Source: Ensifer sp. MPMI2T (GTDB taxonomy: Bacteria; Pseudomonadota; Alphaproteobacteria; Rhizobiales; Rhizobiaceae). Taken from it: a stretch of DNA of 64,000 bases. The translations under genes and the position numbers were made by a program. Below are positions 1-8,744 of this stretch, piece after piece. The stretch is taken from assembly GCF_004827385.1 (NCBI RefSeq), contig NZ_SRXN01000014.1:62001-126000 (forward strand), in the 5' to 3' direction. The notes beneath the pieces were generated by a model. It had not been told where the DNA came from. It did not search any database and saw nothing but the letters and a program-made list of their open reading frames with translations. The first letter of the stretch is position 1. Each line of letters starts with the position of its first letter.

Positions 1-74
1 AAAGCAACGGCGATGGCCCTGCCGATGCCACGGGCGGCGCCCGTTACAATGGCTGTTTTCCCGTTCAATCGCAT
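1..74 (-). CDS. SDR-family oxidoreductase, N-terminal fragment (runs off the window)
   Basis: Reading leftward from an ATG at 74, the first residues give a short beta strand and then a TGAARGIGRA glycine motif, the NAD(P)-binding signature of classical short-chain dehydrogenases. A GGAGG ribosome binding site lies just upstream (81-85, reverse strand). Only about 24 residues are inside the window, so the catalytic Ser-Tyr-Lys cannot be checked and no substrate can be assigned. The gene is divergent from the acid-sugar kinase at 212, and the shared spacer carries a GGTAT-type operator, so it probably belongs to the same regulon. Confidence 0.75.
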   Translation of the reverse strand, partial: MRLNGKTAIVTGAARGIGRAIAVA

Positions 75-108
75 AGATGACCTCCCAAATAGCTCCAGTT
101 GCGATAAA

Positions 109-131
109 GGTATGAGGTATGACCTTGACCA
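109..131. promoter_or_regulatory. GGTAT-type operator A1
   Basis: Two GGTATGA units in direct repeat 7 bp apart are followed by a degenerate inverted half. The element lies between the divergent SDR and acid-sugar kinase genes. The same arrangement recurs at 13501, 15762, 15911, 25714 and 28983, always ahead of a gene or operon of region 1. Tandem GGTATA units are the known target of the FadR-type GntR repressor NanR of E. coli, so an FCD GntR or DeoR regulator is plausible here. The cognate factor is not proven. Confidence 0.6.
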
Positions 132-211
132 TGTTATGATCCTTCCTTATTACTGCTGTCAAGTGGTTGTGGATGCGCGGTCATGTGGGCGCGCCACAGG
201 GAGGAAGAATA

Positions 212-1558
212 ATGGAAGGGAAGAGGTCACTCGTTGGCTTTTACGGGGACGATTTCACTGGTTCGTCCGAAAACCTCGCGCAGTTTCACCGCAACGGGTT
301 AAGAACCAGGCTCTATCTGCGAGTTCCGTCGCAGGAGGCGCTGCTGGAAGCAACTCGCGACCTGGATGTCGTGGGATTTGCGGGAACGGCGCGGGCACTG
401 GACAACTCGCAGATCGCGGCCGAAGTAGTTCCGGCCTTCAACGCGCTCCGGTCGTTAGGCTGCACGTTCCTGCAGTACAAGATCTGCTCGACCTTCGATT
501 CCGCCCCGCAGATCGGCAACTTCGGGTTCGCCGCGGAACAGCTCGCGGGGGGCGGAGGCGAATACGACCTGGTTGTCTTGGCTGCAACGCCCGACTTCGG
601 CCGCTACACGGCGTTTGGCAACCATTATGCGAAGTTTGGTTCCGAGATCGTGCGACTGGATCGGCATCCGAGCATGTCCAGCCATCCGCGTACTCCCATG
701 AAGGAATCTGATCTCCGGCGGCACCTGGCGGACCTGTGCTCGCTCAATTTCGCCAACATTTTCCTGCCGGAGATCAGGGACGAAGCGACACTGTCGAAAC
801 GCCTCGAAAATTTGCTTGCCGACAGGAAGGGCGTTGTTTTCGACGGCGTGGACAATCGCGATCTCGACAATATTGCCAGCGCGCTTTGGGAGCATCACAA
901 AAAACGGCCGGTTTTCGCGATAGCGGCCCAGGGTCTTGCTCAGGCGCTCGGCAAGCAACTGGCGAAACACAAGAATCCGCTCGATCTTCTTGACGTCGGA
1001 ACGACCATCGCACCCGTGTCAAACCTGCTGGTGTTGTCGGGCAGCTGCGCCATTCAAACGGGCCGCCAGATCGACGCTGCGGTTCAGGCGGGGTGGGCGG
1101 CGCTTGAACTCAATCCGCTCGAACTTACCGACAGTCGGGCGGTCGCTCAAAAAATCGAACTCGTCAAACCGCAGATCATGGCCCATCTAGCTAATGAGCG
1201 ACCGACAATCGTCTATACCGCACGTGGTCACGCAATGGACCGCGACAGCTTCGAGGACATTCCACCCCAGCTCATTGGCGAAGCTTATGCCAATCTCATG
1301 ATCGCGGCCAGAAAGGAGACGGGCGTCCAGCGGGTGGTCCTAGCCGGCGGCGACAATTCGAGCTACGCGGTCCGGCAGAGCGCGGCTGAGTCGCTGACGA
1401 TCAAGGTCTTCGATCGGGTTCAGCACGGTCATCTTTGCGAACTGATGGGCGGGGGATTGGACGGCCTCGAAGTACTCCTCAAAGGAGGCCAGGTCGGCGA
1501 CGACGATTATTTTTTGCGCGTGCTTCACGGCACCGAGAAGCAGCACGAAGAGGCCTAG
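212..1558 (+). CDS. oiaK: Four-carbon acid sugar kinase family (DUF1537); probable 3-oxo-isoapionate kinase
   Basis: The family phosphorylates acid sugars such as 3-oxo-tetronates, 4-hydroxythreonate or 3-oxo-isoapionate with ATP. The N-terminal substrate domain carries GDDFTGS (residues 12-18) and the KICSTFDSAP segment typical of DUF1537. The C-terminal nucleotide domain has a GGDNSSYAV-like glycine stretch. Length is 448 aa, usual for the family. The ATG at 212 is preferred over the upstream in-frame start because GGGAGGAAG precedes it. It is followed after one base by the BKACE gene, so the two are translationally coupled. The OiaK assignment rests mainly on the RuBisCO-like and ApnO-like genes in the same inferred regulon; other DUF1537 substrates remain possible. 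Confidence 0.8.
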   Translation: MEGKRSLVGFYGDDFTGSSENLAQFHRNGLRTRLYLRVPSQEALLEATRDLDVVGFAGTARALDNSQIAAEVVPAFNALRSLGCTFLQYKICSTFDSAPQIGNFGFAAEQLAGGGGEYDLVVLAATPDFGRYTAFGNHYAKFGSEIVRLDRHPSMSSHPRTPMKESDLRRHLADLCSLNFANIFLPEIRDEATLSKRLENLLADRKGVVFDGVDNRDLDNIASALWEHHKKRPVFAIAAQGLAQALGKQLAKHKNPLDLLDVGTTIAPVSNLLVLSGSCAIQTGRQIDAAVQAGWAALELNPLELTDSRAVAQKIELVKPQIMAHLANERPTIVYTARGHAMDRDSFEDIPPQLIGEAYANLMIAARKETGVQRVVLAGGDNSSYAVRQSAAESLTIKVFDRVQHGHLCELMGGGLDGLEVLLKGGQVGDDDYFLRVLHGTEKQHEEA

Positions 1559-1559
1559 G

Positions 1560-2441
1560 ATGAAGAAGCTTATCCTTGAGGCGCGCATCAACGAGTATGC
1601 AATGCGCGACCACAATAAGAACGTTCCTTGGACATCCGACGAGATTGCGGAGACCGCAGCCAGGGTGCGTGAAGAAGGCGCGTCGATCCTGCACTTCCAC
1701 GCGCGAACGGCCGACGGCCAGCCATTGAATACGTTCGAAGCTTACGATGATATCATTCGCAAGGTGAAGGCTAAGTCAGACATTCTCATCCTTCCCACGC
1801 TCGGCTTCATCTCGAACGATGCCGATGCCCGTAAACGGATCGATAATGTGGTTCGGCTTGCTCAAGACCCGATAACGAAGCCGGACATCGCACCCATCGA
1901 TACCGGAAGCGCCAATCTCGAGACCTTCGACCGCGAAAGCGGCAACGTTGCCTTTGCCGAGCGTATCTACGTCAACACAACCGACTCGCTTGTGCACTAT
2001 GCTCGCGAACTAAAGCAGGCAGGCGTGAAGCCCAAGATGGTAAGCTGGTCCGTAGGTTTTACCAGGCGGGCGCTCATGCTGATGGACATGGGATTAATCG
2101 ATGAGCCGGGCTACATGCTGTTTCACATGACGGACGGCAAGACGATTACCGGTCATCCCGGAACCCGGCAGGGGCTCGAAGCACATTTGATGTTCTTGCC
2201 GCCAGACCGACGGATTGAATGGACGGCAAACGTGCTGGGCGGCAACCTGCTCGCACTCGCAGATACCATTGCCACACGGGGCGGCCATCTAGCCATGGGT
2301 ATCGGCGACTATCCTTATCCCGAGCTCGACTATCCTTCAAACGAAGTTTTGATCCGCGAGACTGTTCGGGTCATTCGGGCAGCGGGAAGGGAGCCAGCTA
2401 CTCCAGAGGAGGTCCGTCAAATGCTTGATCTGAATAACTAA
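1560..2441 (+). CDS. BKACE-family (DUF849) beta-keto acid cleavage enzyme, atypical subgroup
   Basis: BKACE enzymes use a divalent metal and acetyl-CoA to cleave beta-keto acids into an acetoacetate-type product and a CoA ester. The 293-aa protein has the TIM-barrel family pattern, with the metal-binding pair His45 and His47 in HFHAR and the conserved GGHLAMGI strand near the C terminus. In characterised members that strand continues into GFEDN, whose Glu is the third metal ligand. Here the corresponding stretch is GIGDY, so this Glu is absent. It begins one base after the kinase stop codon. Its expected substrate is a beta-keto acid, and 3-oxo-isoapionate is one, but that link is inference. 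Confidence 0.8.
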   Translation: MKKLILEARINEYAMRDHNKNVPWTSDEIAETAARVREEGASILHFHARTADGQPLNTFEAYDDIIRKVKAKSDILILPTLGFISNDADARKRIDNVVRLAQDPITKPDIAPIDTGSANLETFDRESGNVAFAERIYVNTTDSLVHYARELKQAGVKPKMVSWSVGFTRRALMLMDMGLIDEPGYMLFHMTDGKTITGHPGTRQGLEAHLMFLPPDRRIEWTANVLGGNLLALADTIATRGGHLAMGIGDYPYPELDYPSNEVLIRETVRVIRAAGREPATPEEVRQMLDLNN

Positions 2442-2532
2442 CTCGGTGTTGGCGGGAGCGGTGGCGCGCTTGACTGGCGGGGCGCTATTGAGTGGCTGAC
2501 GAGAAAGAGCGGACGCTAGGAAGGAGATTAAA

Positions 2533-3318
2533 ATGAATAGCGGTCGTCCTTTGGCAATGGTGACGGGCGCTTCGTCCGGTATAGGTTTCGAACTCGCTAG
2601 GCAATTTGCGCAAAAGGGGTTTGATATCGCGCTGTCTGGCTCCAGCGAAAAGATCTTCGAGGCAGCTGAAAAACTTCGGAGTGACGGCACTGAAACATTC
2701 GCGTTACGGGCCGACGCAGGAACATACGAAGGAGTCGAAGCTTTCTGGCGCTTCGTGATGCATCTAAAGCGTCCGGTCGATGCGTGCGCGCTGAATGTGG
2801 GCATTGCCGTAGGTGGAGCCTTTGTCGAGACTGCTTTGGAGGATGATCTGCGTGTCATCGCAGTCAACGTCACCGGAACGGTTCACATGGCGAAACACGT
2901 CGTCCGGCATATGGTTGCGAACGGCAATGGCCGCATTCTGATTGTGTCGTCGGTTTCCGCCACATCCCCCACGCCCTTCGAAACAACCTACGGTCCTTCG
3001 AAAGCGTTTGGTTTTTCGTTCGCCGAGTCACTGCGTGAAGAACTGAGGGGAACGGGTGTTACGGTAACGGCCCTGCTTCCAGGCGCGACGAATACAGAAT
3101 TCCATGCCAATGCTGGCATGGCCGACACGCCGATCGGAAAAGCGATGAAAAACGATCGGGAACTCGTCGCGAAGCAGGGGTTCGATGCTCTGATGAACGA
3201 CATTGACCACGTCGTCGGCGGAGACGATGCGACCAAACAGGTGGTGATCGAAAATCGCAAGCTGCCAGAGACCGTCAAAGCGGCGCGCCATGCCGCGATA
3301 GCGCGAATGGGAAGATAA
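2533..3318 (+). CDS. Classical short-chain dehydrogenase/reductase
   Basis: This is a 261-aa NAD(P)-dependent oxidoreductase. It has the cofactor motif TGASSGIG at residues 11-18, the NVG segment near 88-90, a Ser-rich VSSVS strand around 138-142, and the YxxxK catalytic pair Tyr153/Lys157. AAGGAGATTAAA precedes the ATG, which supports the start. It follows the BKACE gene by about 90 bp in the same orientation and is probably co-transcribed with the kinase and BKACE. The substrate is unknown; a role on a sugar acid or its keto product fits the context. It is convergent with the decayed pgi copy. Confidence 0.85.
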   Translation: MNSGRPLAMVTGASSGIGFELARQFAQKGFDIALSGSSEKIFEAAEKLRSDGTETFALRADAGTYEGVEAFWRFVMHLKRPVDACALNVGIAVGGAFVETALEDDLRVIAVNVTGTVHMAKHVVRHMVANGNGRILIVSSVSATSPTPFETTYGPSKAFGFSFAESLREELRGTGVTVTALLPGATNTEFHANAGMADTPIGKAMKNDRELVAKQGFDALMNDIDHVVGGDDATKQVVIENRKLPETVKAARHAAIARMGR

Positions 3319-3395
3319 CCAAGCTAGCCATCGTGCGTCCTACCGGAGCGCTTGCCAGCAATCGGACGCTCTATCGACGTTTGTAATTCGGTCAC

Positions 3396-5036
3396 TCAGC
3401 CCTGAGCCTTCAACAGCGCGGCAACGAGGCCGGCGGTCGAGGAATCGTGGCCCTCGGCGCTCTCCTTCCCCTCAACAACCGGGAGAACCGGTCGCGAGCT
3501 CCTTGCCGAGCTCGACGCCCCACTGGTCGAAGGAGTTGATGTTGAAGAGCGCGCCCTCGACGAAAACGCGATGCTTGTAAAGCGAGATCAGCCGGCCAAG
3601 CGCGAAGGGGTCGAGCTGGTCGTAGGCGAAGGTCAGCGACGGCCGGTTGCCGGTGAAGACACGGTGTGGCGCAATCTTGTCGGCCTTTGCCTCGTCCATG
3701 CCCTTTGACGTCAGCTGTACCTTTGCCTCCGCCAGCGTGGGCCCTTCATCAGCGCTTCCGACCGCGCAAGGCAGTTCGCCATCAGCAGTTGGTGCTGGTG
3801 GCGCAGGTCCTTCTCATGGCCGTTCGCGGCGATCATGAACTCGGCGGGAATGACATCGGTTCCCTGGTGGATGAGCTGATAGAAGGCATGCTGGCCGTTG
3901 GTGCCGGGCTCGCCCCAGACGACGGGACCGGTCGAGAATTCGACCGGCTGGCTGTCGAGCGTCACGGCCTTGCCGTTCGATTCCATGTCGAGCTGCTGCA
4001 GATAGGCGGGAAAGCGCGTCAGCCGCTGGTCATAGGGCAGGATCGCCCGCGACGGATGGCCGAGCACGTTGCGATTGTAGAAGCCGATCAGCCCGAGCAG
4101 CATGGGGATGTTCTGACGAAGCGGCGCGGTGCGGAAATGCTCGTCGATCGCATGGCCGCCATCGAGGAAGCGGCCGAAATTCTCCTTGCCGATCGCGATC
4201 ATCAGCGGCAGTCCGATCGCCGACCAGATGGAATAACGTCCGCCGACCCAGTCCCAGAAGCCGAAGACGCGGGCGGCATCGATGCCGAAGGCGCCTACCT
4301 TGTCGAGGGCGGTGGAGACGGCCGCGAAGTGATGACCGACCGCGGCCTCGCCGAGCTTGCCGGCGATGAACGCGCGGGCCGTCGCGGCATTGGTCATCGT
4401 CTCGATCGTGGTGAAGGTTTTGGAGGCGACGATGAAGAGAGAGGTCTCGGGATCGAGCAGCGTCAGCGTATCGGCGATGTGGGCGCCGTCGACGTTGGAA
4501 ACGAAGTGCAGCCGCGGGCCGTCGTGGAAGGGGGCGAGCGCCAGCGTCGCCATTACCGGGCCGAGGTCGGAGCCGCCGATGCCGATATTGACGACATCGG
4601 TGATCTTCTTCCCCGTGGCTCCTTTCAAGGCACCGGAGCGGATATCGTCAGCGAACTTGCCCATGGCGTCGAGCACGGCATTAACGTCCGGCATGACGTC
4701 CTTCCCGTCCACGAGGACCGGCCGGTTCGACCTGTTCCGGAGCGCCGTATGCAGAACCGCGCGTTCCTCGGTGATGTTGATGATGTCGCCGCGGAACATT
4801 GCGTCACGCTTTTCTTCGACCTTCGCTGCCTTGGCGAGAGCCTCGAGGCCATCGACAACCGCGCATTTGGAATAGTCGAGAAGGAGATCGCCGAACGTGG
4901 CGCTGAAGCGGGAGAAGCGGTTCGGATCGGCCGCGAAGGCGGCGCGGATGTCGGTTGCATTAGTGGCCGAAACGGGAATACCTGCGATCCAAGGCGCGAG
5001 GTAAGCCGCTGTCATTTTCCGCCAGGGAAGGTTCAA
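3396..5036 (-). pseudogene. pgi: Decayed glucose-6-phosphate isomerase gene (pgi)
   Basis: The open segment 5036-3711 encodes residues clearly of Pgi, including the [17 protein letters not shown] and GQHAFYQL segments. The frame breaks near 3715-3730. Pgi coding resumes in another frame (about 3699-3485, with [16 protein letters not shown] and [19 protein letters not shown]). It breaks again near 3484, where a one-base loss ends in a stop. The remaining tail reads [13 protein letters not shown] in a third frame to a stop at 3396-3398. The first 15-20 residues do not look like Pgi; similarity starts around [11 protein letters not shown], as if the 5' end were replaced by recombination. It abuts the RLP stop codon. 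Sequencing error could explain single frameshifts but not the swapped start. Confidence 0.85.
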
Positions 5037-6295
5037 TCGCGCTTGCCGAATTTGGCCAGCGCCTGTTTAAGCTCGGGATGGTTCTGCGCGTACGAATCTA
5101 GGTCAACACCCTCGCGCGCGGCTTCCCATGCTTGTCGAACGGCTTTGACGCCCGCACCTGGACCGTCTGGATGACTGACGACGCCTCCGCCGCAGAGGTA
5201 CAGGAGATCGAGCGTCCTTCCGGTTCGACGATATGTCTCAGGCGCCTGTCCACCCCATTGCCCCGAGCAAACGACCGGCATGGGCTTTTCCCCTGCGGAC
5301 GTGAAGGGGGCGACGAGGTCGTGGAAAGACTGGACGAACGAATCGTCGGGCTCCCAATACTTAGATCCAATGCCGTTGATCTGGAACTGGTCGACGCCGA
5401 GCAGGCGCCAGTACTGCTGGTAAACAGAAAAATTCATCCCAAGGCCGGGATGGCGGGTGAGGATGTCCCATCCGTTACGGTGGGCATGCAGCGCCAGTCT
5501 TGAACGCCTCCTCAAGAACAGGAAAGCGCCTTGCCCGATAGAGTTTATGTTGATCACGGCCGCGTTTCCGCCGGCATCGGCGACGACGTCATGGTTTGTC
5601 ATCATGACGTCGGGATCGACATGGGAGATGTTGAAGGCATACATTACCTTCTTTCCGGTCCGTTGCTCATGGTCCTTGATAAGAGGCATGATCGCTCTCA
5701 CCCGCTCCTTGAGCGGCGAATAGGGCGGACCGCAGAGCTTCTCGTCATCCTTGATGAAATCAACGCCCGAGGCGATAAGCTCGCTCACCATCTCGGCCGT
5801 TTCGTTGGGACGCAGCCCTAGCGCCGGCTTTATGATCGTGCCGATTAGGGGACGGTCGAAGACGCCTGTCAGCCGTCGCGTCCCCGCTATGCCGAACTGA
5901 GGCCCTGGGTAGGAAGCCCCGAACGCATGCGGCAATTGCATGCGCAAGACACGTATGCCGGTGAAGCCGCGGATCGAGAAGACTCCGCCGATGGTAATCG
6001 TCATCAAAGCGGAAAGATCGTCACCGACCGCTTCAATCGGAAAGGCGATGTCGGCTTCCGCCCGCCGATACGAAGGTCCCGACGCGTTTTGCGGGATCGA
6101 GGGCACGTAGATCGGGGGAAGCTCGCGGACGTCAAGCACGCGGGCGGCGACACGCGCCTTCAACTCCGGCGTCTCCCCCGGGAGGTCGACAAACGTGCCC
6201 GTCGACTGATCGCTGGCGATCTTGCTTGCAAACGACTGAGGATCCCCGTCGCATTCGATCAGATACGTCATGACGACGCAGTCGTTTGTATTCAT
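5033..6295 (-). CDS. oiaX: RuBisCO-like protein (form IV); probable 3-oxo-isoapionate-4-phosphate decarboxylase
   Basis: The protein is a RuBisCO large-subunit homologue of 420 aa with the N-terminal alpha/beta domain and the C-terminal barrel. Lys156 sits in IIKPALGL (the RuBisCO Lys175 position). The carbamylation motif is kept as Lys182-Asp183-Asp184-Glu185, so metal-dependent enolisation chemistry is expected. Later barrel loops diverge from true RuBisCO, so it is not a CO2-fixing form. In D-apionate pathways, RLPs act on 3-oxo-isoapionate-4-phosphate, either decarboxylating it (OiaX) or cleaving it (OiaT). The presence of EryH- and EryI-like genes favours the OiaX product L-erythrulose-1-P. 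The ATG at 6295 is chosen over upstream in-frame starts; its ribosome binding site is weak. Confidence 0.8.
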   Translation of the reverse strand: MNTNDCVVMTYLIECDGDPQSFASKIASDQSTGTFVDLPGETPELKARVAARVLDVRELPPIYVPSIPQNASGPSYRRAEADIAFPIEAVGDDLSALMTITIGGVFSIRGFTGIRVLRMQLPHAFGASYPGPQFGIAGTRRLTGVFDRPLIGTIIKPALGLRPNETAEMVSELIASGVDFIKDDEKLCGPPYSPLKERVRAIMPLIKDHEQRTGKKVMYAFNISHVDPDVMMTNHDVVADAGGNAAVININSIGQGAFLFLRRRSRLALHAHRNGWDILTRHPGLGMNFSVYQQYWRLLGVDQFQINGIGSKYWEPDDSFVQSFHDLVAPFTSAGEKPMPVVCSGQWGGQAPETYRRTGRTLDLLYLCGGGVVSHPDGPGAGVKAVRQAWEAAREGVDLDSYAQNHPELKQALAKFGKRD

Positions 6296-6329
6296 GTCGT
6301 GCACACCGTTCGTAATCAAAACAGAAGGA

Positions 6330-7196
6330 TCAAACCCTCGATTGCTCTCCGTCCGCGACGCAGATCTCGACTATCCGCAGCCCGTGATCGCTCAGGCGGG
6401 AGGGATAGAATTGGGCCAATTTTTCCTCATGCACCGGTATGATCCGACGCTCGTCATTTCCCACGATGCCCAGCATCTCTTCCGCTGCCTGGATCAGCTT
6501 CGTCTGGCTGCCGTTCGCAAGGCCTGGCGGGACGAAACAAGGATCGAGTTGATCGTCGCCAGTCAGGTTCCGGTAGGTGTAGACGACGTCTCCGGACAAC
6601 ACCAGCCTGTCATCGCTGCATCCGTTTTGCACCACTACATACTGGGAGCCCGCGGTATGAGTGTCGTGGGCGGGATACAGGTGAATGCCCGGAAGCACAT
6701 CTTCTCTCGATCCTTCGAGGAGTTCCAGTCTGCCCTCGATGTTCGCCTGGGTAAGATAAAGTATATCGGTGGGGTTCAGCCCGGCCAACAGCGATCGAAA
6801 CCGGCGACCCTTGGCAAGGATCCACATCCAGGATTCGAGCTCCTTCTTCTGGATGAAGATCTTTGCATTCGGAAAGAACTTCAGGCCGCCGATGTGATCG
6901 AAGTGGGCGTGCGTTATGAAGATGTGAGTCACGTCCTCAGGCCGGACGCCGCATTCACCCAGCACTATGTCCGGCGACGTCCACCCGGTTACGCCGATCG
7001 AGTTCGCTATCTCTCCCCCGAAATCGTTTGCATCGTGGCCGACGTCGACTAACGCGACGGCATCGGCCGTCCTGATCAGAATGTATGCGAATGGCAGATT
7101 CATCGTTCCCTGGTTATGGGCGCCGTAATAGACACCGCTCACCGGGTGAACAGGGCTTCGGGCATACTCAAGCACCCAAACGGAATGCGCTCCCAT
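6330..7196 (-). CDS. Metallo-beta-lactamase fold hydrolase, lactonase-like
   Basis: This 288-aa protein has the zinc motif HAHFDH (His96, His98, Asp100, His101), a second His in PAHDTH and an Asp in the LSGD strand. It resembles N-acyl-homoserine-lactonase-like MBL proteins. GGAGGAAAC precedes the ATG. It overlaps the end of the upstream 169-aa gene by 29 bp and is followed closely by the RLP gene, so it lies in the same operon. Next to two aldose 1-dehydrogenase-type AKRs that would release aldonolactones, a sugar lactonase is the natural inference; quorum-signal hydrolysis is an alternative. No signal peptide is seen. A related but damaged gene lies at 39958. Confidence 0.85.
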   Translation of the reverse strand: MGAHSVWVLEYARSPVHPVSGVYYGAHNQGTMNLPFAYILIRTADAVALVDVGHDANDFGGEIANSIGVTGWTSPDIVLGECGVRPEDVTHIFITHAHFDHIGGLKFFPNAKIFIQKKELESWMWILAKGRRFRSLLAGLNPTDILYLTQANIEGRLELLEGSREDVLPGIHLYPAHDTHTAGSQYVVVQNGCSDDRLVLSGDVVYTYRNLTGDDQLDPCFVPPGLANGSQTKLIQAAEEMLGIVGNDERRIIPVHEEKLAQFYPSRLSDHGLRIVEICVADGEQSRV

Positions 7197-7677
7197 GTGT
7201 TTCCTCCGCGTTTGCGAACAACGGCCCTGCGCAACATCCGCTCGCGTCGAATGTCATGGTGCCCAATAGCGCAGATGCCCGTTTCAATTCCAACGAAGCT
7301 CTAGTCAGCAACCTCAAGAGCTCGGTACTCTGCCTTCCCAGCAGTCCTTCGAATGCCCTCTGGGCCTGTAAAAGGTCAGAGCGGGCCCGGCCAAGATGCC
7401 GAGCTGCATGTTCGAGTGCCGCCAAGCGCCTCCTTTTGTCGTCCCCCTGTCCGACGGACTCCAGTATATCGGCGGCACGGCACGACAGCTGGGCGAAGAG
7501 CAGATTCATGCCGGGCTCTCTCAAGCCGAGGTGCATGAACGAGAACAGTGCGAGCACCTCGCCGTAAGCCCGGACCAGGGTCTCCAGTTCAGACCGCTGC
7601 TCCTGCAATTCAACGGCGTCTGCGACTTCGTTGCAGGAGAACGGAAGAAGGGCCCGCTGATACCCCATAACCGTCAC
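7168..7677 (-). CDS. Unknown helical protein, translationally coupled
   Basis: This 169-aa protein begins at a GTG that overlaps the stop of the preceding AKR gene (GTGA, 4 bp) and ends inside the start region of the MBL gene. That tight packing on both sides argues it is real. Composition is strongly helical, rich in Ala, Leu, Arg and Glu, with heptad-like stretches (ELETLVRAYGEVL, LERA-type and LLRLLTRASLELKR). It has no signal peptide or membrane segment. I do not recognise the family. It superficially resembles the all-helical ligand domain of FCD regulators without a DNA-binding domain, but I cannot confirm this. Confidence 0.7.
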   Translation of the reverse strand: MTVMGYQRALLPFSCNEVADAVELQEQRSELETLVRAYGEVLALFSFMHLGLREPGMNLLFAQLSCRAADILESVGQGDDKRRRLAALEHAARHLGRARSDLLQAQRAFEGLLGRQSTELLRLLTRASLELKRASALLGTMTFDASGCCAGPLFANAEETHGSAFRLGA

Positions 7678-8714
7678 GCCTCCGCAGGGAGTGGCGCAGT
7701 TGCTGGCAGCAGATCAGCCGATTGCAGGGCGTTCCAGAATGCGGGCGGAATGCGCTCGTTGATCGCCGCCACGTTCTGATCGACTTCAGCACTGCTTTTC
7801 GCGCCCATGACTAGTGTGGCCACGGCCGGGTGGGCATATACGAACTGCATTGCGGCAGCCGGCAAGCTGACCCGGTATTCCTCGCATACCGCCTCGATCG
7901 ATTTAACGCGGTCGAGGACGGCGGCCGGGACTTTCCCGTAGTCATATGTCGCCGTTGTGCCAGAGGTTCCGCTGGCCAAAATACCCGAATTGAAGATGCC
8001 GCCTGCGATGATTGAGACATTTCTCGACAAAAGCTCGTCGAAGGCGGAGTGCAGGGGTTCGTGGTTGAGCAATGTGTAGCGTCCGGCCACCAGGGCGCAC
8101 TCGATAGGGAACTCCCGGGAGACGCCTACGACGGAGTCCGTTTCATTGACTCCGAGGCCAATCGCCGAGACGCAGCCGGTGGACCGCAGCTCGTCCAATG
8201 CCTTGTACCCGGAGGCTCTCAACTGATCCCAGTAGAACTCGCTTCGATCGCCGTGCCAGGCGCGCCCGACATCATGTACGAGCAGGACATCGATGTAATC
8301 GAGACCAAGACGCTGCTGGCTGTCCTCGAACGACCGCATGATACCGTCGTAGGTGTAGTCGTAGGTGTCCAGGAAGGGCAGGGGATCGATCCACTCGATT
8401 CCATAGACGGTGTCGAGCTTTTTCGTGCGGCTGGCTGGCTTGAGGACACGGCCGACCTTCGTGCTCACGACGACGTCGTCTCGCAGCTTATTCACTCTCA
8501 GGGCATGGCCCAGGAAATGCTCGGACTTCCCGAAGCCGTACATGGGGGCGCAGTCGAAGTATCGAATGCCGGCAGCGTAACCCGACAGAATCGTCTGCTC
8601 GAACTCGTCGTATGATACGTCCGCGTTGAAGCCCGAAATGGGAACCGTTCCAAGCCCCAGTGACGTTACCCGCACATTCGATTTGCCGAGCGGGCGCTTT
8701 GCCAGGTCCGACAT
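7674..8714 (-). CDS. Aldo-keto reductase, D-threo-aldose 1-dehydrogenase type (copy 2)
   Basis: This 346-aa NAD(P)-dependent AKR has a TIM barrel with the catalytic tetrad visible: Asp in YFDCAPMYG, Tyr in MYGFGKSEH, Lys in VVVSTKVGR and His in VLLVHDVG. The family oxidises aldoses such as L-fucose or D-arabinose to lactones. It is a close paralogue of the gene just upstream (8745-9794), with the same GSE/KxRVLKPASR layout, suggesting tandem duplication and divergence. The ATG at 8714 is preferred to GTG 8717; AAGGA lies upstream. The operon position between the sugar importer and the MBL lactonase-like gene suggests a first oxidation step on the imported sugar. Confidence 0.87.
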   Translation of the reverse strand: MSDLAKRPLGKSNVRVTSLGLGTVPISGFNADVSYDEFEQTILSGYAAGIRYFDCAPMYGFGKSEHFLGHALRVNKLRDDVVVSTKVGRVLKPASRTKKLDTVYGIEWIDPLPFLDTYDYTYDGIMRSFEDSQQRLGLDYIDVLLVHDVGRAWHGDRSEFYWDQLRASGYKALDELRSTGCVSAIGLGVNETDSVVGVSREFPIECALVAGRYTLLNHEPLHSAFDELLSRNVSIIAGGIFNSGILASGTSGTTATYDYGKVPAAVLDRVKSIEAVCEEYRVSLPAAAMQFVYAHPAVATLVMGAKSSAEVDQNVAAINERIPPAFWNALQSADLLPATAPLPAEA

Positions 8715-8744
8715 CACAATATTCCTTTTCTTGACTACGAAGCT

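Noticed and set aside
3666-5174. A 502-codon open frame on the plus strand
   Set aside because: It is the antisense of the pgi remnant. The product is rich in Arg, Asp and Gly with no family pattern, while the opposite strand encodes clear Pgi motifs.
5033-6295. True CO2-fixing RuBisCO with a Calvin cycle
   Set aside because: Transketolase, FBPase and CbbA-type aldolase are present, but there is no phosphoribulokinase, small subunit or CbbR, and the large-subunit homologue diverges in the barrel loops. The apionate-type context explains all parts better.
6330-7196. Quorum-quenching acyl-homoserine lactonase as the firm function
   Set aside because: The MBL fold and HAHFDH motif are shared with sugar lactonases. 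There are no quorum genes nearby, and the AKR neighbours favour a sugar lactone.
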